This document shows positions 6,388-12,228 of a DNA stretch of 18,259 bases, piece by piece. Position numbers and translations under genes: made by a program. The stretch comes from an uncultured Mycoplasmatota bacterium (GTDB lineage: Bacteria; Bacillota_I; Bacilli_A; RF39; UBA660). Each line of letters opens with the position of its first letter. Position 1 is the first letter of the stretch. The DNA is taken from assembly GCA_900549625.1 (NCBI GenBank), contig URPE01000024.1, positions 1 through 18,259 of the forward strand. Reading direction: 5' to 3'. Under the pieces are notes generated by a model that was given only the letters and a program-made list of their open reading frames with translations, searched no databases and was not told the DNA's origin.

Positions 6388-7602
6388 ATGAAAAAGTGTT
6401 TACAAAATACTGACGTATTAAATAAAAGGGTACTCTTAAGAGTTGATTATAATGTTCCTATTAAAGATGGTAAAATATTAGATGATTCTAAGATAAAGGC
6501 TACTTTAGAAACAATATGTTACTTATTAAGTGAAAATTGTAAAATTATTATCTTAAGTCATTTAGGTAAAATAAAGACAGAAAGTGATAAATCTAAATAT
6601 TCTTTAAAAATAGTTGCTGAAAGACTAAAAGAACTATTAGACAAAGAGGTTTACTTTTCTCATGAAAACTTTGGTGTACCAGTAGTAGACCGAGTTAATG
6701 CCTTAAATAGTGGCGAAATACTTATGCTTGAAAACACTAGATTTTTAGATGTTCCAGGTAATTTAGAAAGTGGCTGTGACCCACAGTTAAGTATGTTTTT
6801 CGCAAGTCTTGCCGACGTCTTTGTTTCGGAAGCATTTGGCACAGCCCATAGACGCCACGCCTCAAACTATGGTGTTACTAAATATATGGAAAGTTGTATT
6901 GGCTTTTTAATGCAAAAAGAAATAGGTATGTTAAATAGACTAGTTATCCATCCCATTCATCCTTTTACAGTCATAATGGGTGGGGCTAAAATAGATGATA
7001 AATTAGAATTATTAGAAAAACTATTACCCAAATGTGAACATTTATTACTAGGTGGTGGCCTTGCTAATACCTGTTTAAAGGCCTTAGGATTTTCAGTAGG
7101 CTCATCTCTTTCTTCTAATAACTATAAAACAATTAAAACAGTTCAAGATATGCTCTTAAAATATAAAGATAAAATAATGCTTCCATTAGATGCCATCGTT
7201 GGTATTTCCTATGATAAAGACTATATAAAATATAAAATGATTAATGAAATCGAACCAAATGAAATCATTTTAGATATAGGCGTAAAAACATTAGAAAAAT
7301 ATAAAACAGTTATTAATAATTCTGAAACAATTTTTCTAAATGGTACAGTTGGTATGTATGAAAATATGCGTTTTGCTAATGGAACAAAAGAACTATTAAA
7401 TATAATAACTAGTTCTAATGCAATCACTGTTGCCGGAGGTGGCGATGCAGCTTCTAGTGCTTATAATTTTGGCTGTGGCTATAAATTTACCTATATTTCT
7501 AGTGGTGGAGGGGCAACACTTGAATATTTAGCCACCGAAACCCTTCCAGCCCTAGATAACATTAGTGAGGAGGACGATAATATTGAAACCCTTGATCTGT
7601 AA
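6388..7602 (+). CDS. pgk: Phosphoglycerate kinase
   Basis: This 404-residue enzyme transfers phosphate from 1,3-bisphosphoglycerate to ADP in glycolysis, in the cytoplasm. The substrate-side signature LRVDYNVP (Arg18, Asp20, Asn22), LENTRF with Arg118, the AFGTAHRRHAS basic loop (residues 149-159), nucleotide-side GGAKIDDK with Lys201, and the GGGD helix cap (350-353) are all recognisable. Two departures from the usual family sequence are visible: SHLGK (Lys61) where most bacteria have SHLGR, and NGTVGMYE in place of NGPMGVFE. The protein is divergent but there is no sign of decay. The start ATG follows GGGGTG. The last 20 bases overlap the tpiA start, and the tpiA ribosome binding site lies within pgk, indicating translational coupling. 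Upstream gapA, the usual neighbour, is not in this window. Confidence 0.95.
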   Translation: MKKCLQNTDVLNKRVLLRVDYNVPIKDGKILDDSKIKATLETICYLLSENCKIIILSHLGKIKTESDKSKYSLKIVAERLKELLDKEVYFSHENFGVPVVDRVNALNSGEILMLENTRFLDVPGNLESGCDPQLSMFFASLADVFVSEAFGTAHRRHASNYGVTKYMESCIGFLMQKEIGMLNRLVIHPIHPFTVIMGGAKIDDKLELLEKLLPKCEHLLLGGGLANTCLKALGFSVGSSLSSNNYKTIKTVQDMLLKYKDKIMLPLDAIVGISYDKDYIKYKMINEIEPNEIILDIGVKTLEKYKTVINNSETIFLNGTVGMYENMRFANGTKELLNIITSSNAITVAGGGDAASSAYNFGCGYKFTYISSGGGATLEYLATETLPALDNISEEDDNIETLDL

Positions 7603-8317
7603 TTTAAAAATGAGTTTTAATGTACAAGAAATACTAAAATATAAAGAAGAACTAAATAAGATAGAATATGATAACCTAATTATTTGTCCTTCATATATAT
7701 ATTTAACTCTTATGCACTCATCTAACTATAAAGTGTGTGCGCAAGACATATCTAAGTATAGTGATGCTTCTCATACTGGTGAAGTTTCTGCAAAATCTCT
7801 AAAAAGTATTGATGTTAATATGACTCTAATTGGCCATGCTGACCGACACGATTCTTATGAAAGTAAAGTTGAAAAAATAAAAATGGCTTTAAAAGAAAAT
7901 ATGAAAGCGTATGTCATATTAAGTGATAAAGAAACAGACTATAACTATCAGTACACATCTACTAAACTTTTAAACCAAATAAGGGGGATTTTATCTAAAG
8001 TTCCTGCAAGTAAATATAAAAATATCACATTTATTTATGAACCGAGTTGGTTAATAGGTCAAAACAAGCCCTTATTATTAAGTGATACAGAAAACATTTT
8101 AAGATTTATGAAACAAGAACTAAAAGAAGATTATCATCATGATTTTCCATTTTACTATGGTGGTGGTTTAACTTTAGATACTATAAATAATTATTATTTT
8201 AGTAAAGATATAGATGGTTTATTACTTGGGTCATTATCCAAAGACATTAAAAACGTCATAAAAAACATTGAAAAAAAGAAAAATTCGAGTTTATTCGACA
8301 AAACTATACAAAACTAG
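7583..8317 (+). CDS. tpiA: Triosephosphate isomerase (divergent)
   Basis: I chose the TTG start at 7583 because it gives MKPLICNLKM, aligning with the usual KPLIAGNWKM start, and because GAGGAGG ends nine bases upstream. The more upstream GTG at 7565 lies in the ribosome binding site. The product has 244 residues and interconverts dihydroxyacetone phosphate and glyceraldehyde 3-phosphate. The catalytic residues are present: Asn7, Lys9, His85 in IGHADRH, and Glu153 in YEPSWLIG. Family positions that differ are GHSERR replaced by GHADRH, loop 6 lacking the usual GTG after AIG, and the YGGS phosphate loop changed to YGGG. AQDISKYSDASHTGEVSA matches the family core. The last codons contain a Spo0A box that belongs to the spo0A promoter. 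Activity is likely but loop changes make kinetics uncertain. Confidence 0.9.
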   Translation: MKPLICNLKMSFNVQEILKYKEELNKIEYDNLIICPSYIYLTLMHSSNYKVCAQDISKYSDASHTGEVSAKSLKSIDVNMTLIGHADRHDSYESKVEKIKMALKENMKAYVILSDKETDYNYQYTSTKLLNQIRGILSKVPASKYKNITFIYEPSWLIGQNKPLLLSDTENILRFMKQELKEDYHHDFPFYYGGGLTLDTINNYYFSKDIDGLLLGSLSKDIKNVIKNIEKKKNSSLFDKTIQN

Positions 8318-8374
8318 ACACCATTCGACAAAATCTCCTATGGTAATTCGACTAAATATTTGGTACGATATAAT
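8294..8374 (+). promoter_or_regulatory. spo0A promoter with a cluster of Spo0A boxes
   Basis: TTCGACAA occurs at 8294-8301 (inside the end of tpiA) and 8324-8331, with a 7/8 match TTCGACTA at 8347-8354 and a weaker TTCGAGTT at 8284-8291. TATAAT lies at 8369-8374, and the third box covers its -35 position, which has no good consensus of its own. The layout resembles promoters that Spo0A~P activates or autoregulates from a box overlapping the -35. Confidence 0.75.
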
Positions 8375-8415
8375 CACGTAGTTGTATTAGAGGTACTAGA
8401 AAAAGGAGAACAAAA

Positions 8416-9183
8416 ATGAAAACCAAAATTAATGCATTAGTAGTAGATGACAGTATGGAATTTACGAGTAGTGTAGAAAAGTATTTCAAAGACAACGTAT
8501 CAATTGACATAGTAAATGTCATTAGCGATGGCAGTGAGGTAATAAACTATTTGCAAAATGGTAATGAAAGCATTGACATCATTCTTCTTGATTTAATTTT
8601 ACCGGGCAAAGATGGCTTAGAAATTTTAGAAGATTTAAAAGAGCAAAAAATTAACAAACCAGTAATTGTATTATCAAGTTATCAAAAAGATTATGCCATT
8701 CGTATGACTAAAAATTGTCGAGTTGACTATTTTATGATTAAACCAGTAAACTTACCAACTTTAGAAAAAAGAATCAAATCTATTGTTAGTGCTGAAAAAT
8801 CACCTGTTAAAGAATTAAATGTAACTGAAGAAAATGAACTAGAGGTAACTGAACTATTACATTATCTTGGTGTTCCATCTCAGCTTAAAGGTTATGCGTA
8901 CTTAAGAGAAGGAATACTTATGCTTTACAGATCTGCTGGTGTCACAAGTGGTATTACTAAACAAGTATATCCTGCAATTGCAAACCTTTATAATACAACC
9001 CCATCACGGGTAGAAAGAGCCATTCGCCATGCGATTGAAATAAGTTGGAATAGAGCCGATTATGAAATGATGAATAAAATATTCGGCCATAGTATAGACT
9101 ATGACAGAGCCAAACCTACTAATTCAGAATTTATGATGACTTTGTCTGATGCCTTACGTTTAAAACAAATTGTCTTTTCATAA
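8416..9183 (+). CDS. spo0A: Sporulation master response regulator Spo0A
   Basis: The 255-residue protein has an N-terminal receiver (about 1-122) and the characteristic Spo0A effector domain (about 143-250). The receiver has Asp11-Asp12, phospho-acceptor Asp59 in ILLDLILPGKDG, Ser87 at the Thr/Ser switch position, and Lys109 in IKPVN. The effector domain has LGVPSQLKGYAYLREG, the SITK-like GITKQVYP, the recognition helix SRVERAIRHAIE (197-208) that reads the TGTCGAA box, and KPTNSEF near the end; these are near-invariant in Spo0A. In endospore formers it activates or represses hundreds of genes after phosphorelay. The ATG follows AAAAGGAG. It stands alone between tpiA and accessory sequence, without spoIVB, its usual upstream neighbour. 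Multiple 0A boxes upstream argue for autoregulation. Presence of the gene suggests, but does not prove, that the organism sporulates. Confidence 0.97.
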   Translation: MKTKINALVVDDSMEFTSSVEKYFKDNVSIDIVNVISDGSEVINYLQNGNESIDIILLDLILPGKDGLEILEDLKEQKINKPVIVLSSYQKDYAIRMTKNCRVDYFMIKPVNLPTLEKRIKSIVSAEKSPVKELNVTEENELEVTELLHYLGVPSQLKGYAYLREGILMLYRSAGVTSGITKQVYPAIANLYNTTPSRVERAIRHAIEISWNRADYEMMNKIFGHSIDYDRAKPTNSEFMMTLSDALRLKQIVFS

Positions 9184-9184
9184 T

Positions 9185-9206
9185 AAGCACGTCTAGCACG
9201 TGTTTT
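9185..9206 (+). terminator. Probable weak terminator after spo0A
   Basis: AAGCACG (9185-9191) pairs with CGTGTTT (9199-9205), including one G-U pair, across a seven-base loop, followed by a short T-run. It sits directly after the spo0A stop. Confidence 0.45.
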
Positions 9207-9395
9207 ATGCTAAAAAATTAATAGAATGTTTTTACTGAATCATATAATTTGTTATTCTTAATTAAGAAAATATAAATAGATATTATTTTAAATATGATAT
9301 TGTATCCGTAGTTTCATTTATATATGAGAATAAAAATTTAGCTTGTAATCCTTATGATAGAAAAGGTAAAAGTTGTTAAGACACCATATAATTAC

Positions 9396-9427
9396 GACGC
9401 AGTATTGTCACAGTACTGCGTCATTTT
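9396..9427 (+). terminator. Strong hairpin, terminator-like
   Basis: GACGCAGTA (9396-9404) and TACTGCGTC (9414-9422) form a perfect 9-bp GC-rich stem with a nine-base loop, followed by ATTTTGATT. The T-run is short, so termination efficiency is uncertain. No intact gene ends just upstream. Confidence 0.5.
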
Positions 9428-9435
9428 GATTAATA

Positions 9436-9558
9436 ATGGTAAATAAATCACCAGGTGGCGAGTTTATTTGGCATTACATAATTTGATTGGGCATTAAGAC
9501 GGCCGTATTTAAACGATTGATTTAGTATTTATCTAGAACGATATTAAATGAAAAATAG
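9436..9558 (+). pseudogene. Possible short coding relic with two in-frame stops
   Basis: From ATG 9436 the frame reads MVNKSPGGEFIWHYII, a TGA, LGIKTAVFKRLI, a TAG, and then YLSRTILNEK before a further stop at 9556. The protein-like composition across two stops, and the GC-richer codons, suggest a decayed coding segment. I do not recognise the family, and chance cannot be excluded at this length. Confidence 0.25.
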
Positions 9559-9704
9559 TGTTTATTTAAGGAATAAATGCTGTTTTTTTAGAATTGAAAA
9601 ACAAAAAAATTACAAAATACCCAACAAAAACCAGAAATAATATAGGTGTTTTATGAATCACAAAAAAGGCTTTATTTAATTTATAAAATGTATATAATAT
9701 AAGT

Positions 9705-9763
9705 AGCACTTTAATTGTGATTTGTTTTGAACGACATATATACTAAACTCAAGTGCTTTTTTT
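9705..9763 (+). ncRNA. Candidate small RNA of about 60 bases
   Basis: A perfect TATAAT (9693-9698), with a weak TTTATT at 9671-9676, places a start near 9705. The sequence from 9705 begins with AGCACTT, which pairs perfectly with AAGTGCT at 9751-9757, followed by at least six T. A transcript from this promoter would therefore be a closed stem with a 39-base loop and a built-in terminator. It could be an independent small RNA or a leader attenuator upstream of the Fic relic, which has its own promoter further down. Function is unknown. Confidence 0.4.
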
Positions 9764-9808
9764 ATAAATAAAAATTTACTCAAAACCAAAGACTTTTCGT
9801 CAGAAATT

Positions 9809-9817
9809 TGGTACAAT
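9809..9817 (+). promoter_or_regulatory. Extended -10 promoter of the Fic relic
   Basis: TGGTACAAT is an extended -10 (TG-n-TACAAT). The surrounding 16 bases, TTGGTACAATAAACAA (9808-9823), recur exactly upstream of pcrA (15272-15287). A strong TAGGAGG ribosome binding site follows. Confidence 0.5.
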
Positions 9818-9842
9818 AAACAATAGTTAGGAGGTTTAAATT

Positions 9843-10687
9843 ATGAATGAAAAAGATTTAGATTCAAGTGTTAATGAATATGAAAAACAATATAAATCTA
9901 GTAATTACATAAAACAATTACAATGGGATATGGCTATTGGACTTCAAGAAGTAGATAATTTAAAGCCTTCTAAATATTTAGAAAAATTATTAGAGGAAGA
10001 AGTAGAAGGTCATTTAACAATAGAAGAAGTAGAAAAAGAATTAAAAAATTATTACATTGAAAAAGAAAATAAAAACGAAGTAAATCATAATGAATTAGAA
10101 TGTGACTTTGTATCTACTAGAATAGTTGAACTATTGAGTATTGATGATTTTGATTTATCAGTTGATTATTTAAAATATGTTCATAAGTTTTTATTTCAAG
10201 ATGTTTATGAGTTCGCTGGTGAATTTAGAAAAATAGATTTTTCTAAACATGAAAAAATACTTAATAATGATTCTGTTGCATATGGTGATTGTAATACCTT
10301 AATCGAATCATTAGAATATGATATATCGAAAGAATTAGAAAAAACTATAAAGAAATGAATATAGTTGAAGTTATTAATAATATAACTAAATTTTCCTCTA
10401 ATATATGGCAAGTACATCCTTTTAGAGGAGGTAATACTAGAACAACTGCTTTATTTATTGAAAAGTATTTAATTAGTTTAGGCTATAACGTAGATAATAC
10501 TTTATTTAAAGACAAATCAGTATATTTTAGAAATGCACTAGTTAGAAGTAATTATTTTAATAATTATTTAAATATAAAAGAAGATAATAGTTATTTAATT
10601 AAATTTTATGAAAATTTGTTATTAGGTAAAAATAATAATTTACATTCAAAAGATTTAATTGTAGAAGAATTATTTGATAAAAAGTAA
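9843..10687 (+). pseudogene. Fic-domain protein gene, frameshifted and with an altered active-site motif
   Basis: Two overlapping frames make up one Fic protein. The first (9843-10358) holds an N-terminal helical region with QWDMAIGLQEVDNLKPSKYL and a two-helix segment resembling VbhA-type inhibitory domains, then the start of the Fic fold (FLFQDVYEFAGEFRKIDFSK). The second (10355-10687) holds the catalytic region IWQVHPFRGGNTRTTALF and the C-terminal helices. Restoring one A in the six-A run at 10339-10344 joins them as LEKNYKEMNIVEVINN and gives about 281 residues, the expected full length. The active-site consensus is HPFx(D/E)GNxRT; here the acidic, metal-binding residue is Gly (HPFRGGNTRT), a second lesion. 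Fic enzymes transfer AMP or similar groups to target proteins and often act as toxins. The strong ribosome binding site is still present, so a truncated N-terminal protein could be made. Confidence 0.82.
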
Positions 10688-10741
10688 TTAATCTATTTAG
10701 ACATATTAGTTATGCGAGGAAAAAGTAGAAATACTTTTGCA

Positions 10742-10780
10742 AGGGCACTGTCATTTTTGATGGAGCCCTATTTTTCTTTT
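10742..10780 (+). terminator. Terminator hairpin after the Fic relic
   Basis: AGGGC (10742-10746) pairs with GCCCT (10765-10769) with a further imperfect inner stem (CAT with ATG), followed by a T-rich tract to 10780. A separate perfect hairpin lies just upstream: AAAAGTA-GAAA-TACTTTT (10721-10738). Confidence 0.6.
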
Positions 10781-10823
10781 TGTTATATGATATTATGATT
10801 ATAATTTATTATAAAATTTTTTA

Positions 10824-10859
10824 GGAGTACTATCATTTTTTGAGAGTACTTCATTTTTT
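10824..10859 (+). terminator. Second terminator hairpin upstream of the HipA-like relic
   Basis: GGAGTACTATC (10824-10834) pairs with GAGAGTACTTC (10842-10852) at 10 of 11 positions, followed by ATTTTTT. Its loop side resembles that of the hairpin at 10742 (ACTGTCATTTTTGA versus ACTATCATTTTTTGA). Confidence 0.6.
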
Positions 10860-10898
10860 CGTTTATAGGTAAATATTGCCTGTTAAAAAATATAAGTA

Positions 10899-10907
10899 TG
10901 GTGTAAT
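10899..10907 (+). promoter_or_regulatory. Extended -10 promoter of the HipA-like relic
   Basis: TGGTGTAAT fits an extended -10, with TTGCCT at 10876-10881 as a distant -35 candidate (20-base spacer). AAGGAG follows at 10919-10924, ten bases before the ATG at 10935. Confidence 0.35.
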
Positions 10908-10934
10908 AGTATATAGAAAAGGAGATGAATTCCT

Positions 10935-12126
10935 ATGAAATGTACTTTAATGAATAAAAATAAAGAAGTAATGTTAACAGAATATGATTTTGCAACAGGA
11001 GTATTTACTAATATTTATAATGTTTATAATATTGATTATGCTCCATATATTTTAAAAAGTTTTTATAAAAATGAAGATGTTAATGATACTTCTTTAAGAA
11101 CTAATTTAAGTGAATGGTTTAAAGGAAGATGAATACCTTATTGGCGAGACAAGTTAGACTTGTTGCTACACGGACTTAATCTTAATGCCACATGTGAATT
11201 ATTAGATAAAGCATTTGGTCTATCCTTATCAGAACAGTATTGGCTAAAAACAGAAAAATCTAATATTAAATATGAAGATATTAATTTTTTTGATAATGAC
11301 TTTGATTATGCTGAATTTATGGAAGCATCACTTTCAAAAAATGGTAAGATGATTCATTAATGCTACATTTTTAAAAACACCTAATAATACAACAGATGGT
11401 ATGCTAAAAAAAGCCTGGATTATTGAAAATGGTACAAGATACTTATTAAAAGGTGGATATAAGAATGAAACATTACAACCATTTAATGAAGTATTAGCAA
11501 GTGAGATATGTGAGTGTTTAGGATTTGATCATGTAGAATACACATTAGATACTTATAAAGACATGGTTGTATCAAAATGTCCTTGTTTCATAACAAAAGA
11601 TACAGAACTAATTACTTGTAATCAAATAAGAAATAATATGAAAAAGCATAATAGTATAGAGGGTTATGAACAATATATTAAAAAACTTGAATCTGAAGGA
11701 ATAAAAGATGCAAGAGAAAAAATAGAAAATATGTATATTTTAGATTTTTTAACTATGAACGAAGATAGACATATAAATAATTTCGGTATAATAAGAGACG
11801 TTAATACTTTAAAATGGTTAGATATAGCCCCAATATTTGATAATGGTCAAAGTTTAAATATTGAATATTATGATGAAGAAGAAATGCACATTTCTGGTGA
11901 ATGTAAACTATTTTATGAAATTAAACCATTTTATGAAATAATTAAAGTACTAGAAAACATAAAAAGAATTGATGCTACTAAATTAGATGATATTCCAAAG
12001 TGGTTCGATAATTTATTGCATGATTACCAAAATATAACTGGGTACTCAGATAATAGAATTAATAAATTATGCATTTTATTAAATAGACAAATAAATAAAT
12101 TGAAGAAATTAATTCAAAATAGTTAA
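10935..12126 (+). pseudogene. HipA-like protein kinase gene, broken by a stop and a frameshift
   Basis: Three pieces form one protein of about 396 residues. The first frame (from ATG 10935) stops at TGA 11130-11132, but the same frame continues as IPYWRDKLDLLLHGLN to TAA 11358-11360. The remaining coding sequence (TPNNTTDGMLKKAWIIENG onward) is in the next frame, entered near 11355; removing one base there joins KMI to INATFLKTPNN. The C-terminal part carries the HipA-type kinase signature FLTMNEDRHINNFG and the metal-binding IFDNG, plus GTRYLLKGGYKNE, probably the ATP-lysine region. HipA-like kinases phosphorylate cellular targets and often act as persistence toxins; no adjacent antitoxin (HipB-type) gene is visible. 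TGA as Trp is unlikely because intact genes here use TGA as a stop. It follows another broken effector-like gene, which argues for decay of the whole segment. Confidence 0.82.
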
Positions 12127-12150
12127 AAACTAAAATTAATTTCTTTTTTT
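12103..12150 (+). terminator. Intrinsic terminator of the HipA-like relic
   Basis: AAGAAATTAATT (12103-12114) pairs perfectly with AATTAATTTCTT (12134-12145) over 12 bases with a 19-base loop, followed by T-rich sequence. The stem overlaps the stop codon. Confidence 0.65.
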
Positions 12151-12202
12151 TCTTTATTATTACTATGTGATTTTAATATTTGTTTATTTATTTTTTAATT
12201 AG

Positions 12203-12211
12203 TGCTAAAAT
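12203..12211 (+). promoter_or_regulatory. Extended -10 promoter of gpmI
   Basis: TGCTAAAAT is an extended -10 element identical to one upstream of pgk (6331-6339). Transcription would start near 12218, leaving a very short leader before the ATG at 12229. Confidence 0.45.
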
Positions 12212-12228
12212 ACTTACAGGTGATATTT

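Larger units (their letters stand above)
9207..9842. other. Long stretch without an intact gene, between spo0A and the Fic relic
   Basis: About 640 bases carry no intact gene that I can support. They hold a startless open frame (9266-9379, 37 codons, plus strand), a strong hairpin (9396-9422), a short frame with two stops (9436-9558), a small-RNA candidate (9705-9763) and the promoter of the Fic relic (9809-9817). The base content around GACGGCCGT near 9500 is more GC-rich than the surroundings. The whole stretch looks like an insertion and decay zone. Confidence 0.55.

Noticed and set aside
9653..9679. Eight-codon frame after an AGGTG site
   Set aside because: It is too short to distinguish from chance, with no sign of a leader-peptide attenuator attached to it.
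10339..10358. Programmed -1 frameshift joining the two Fic frames
   Set aside because: The A-run is not aligned to the X-XXY-YYZ pattern in the zero frame, and the active-site Glu is also lost, so decay is the simpler explanation.
10713..10799. 28-codon frame starting MRGKSRNTFARAL
   Set aside because: It has no ribosome binding site and lies across two hairpins and a terminator, so it is more likely non-coding.
11130..11132. TGA read as Trp (Mollicutes-type code)
   Set aside because: The ATPase and response regulator genes both end in TGA within ATGA overlaps, and intact genes use TGG for Trp. The in-frame TGA in the HipA-like gene is therefore treated as a lesion.
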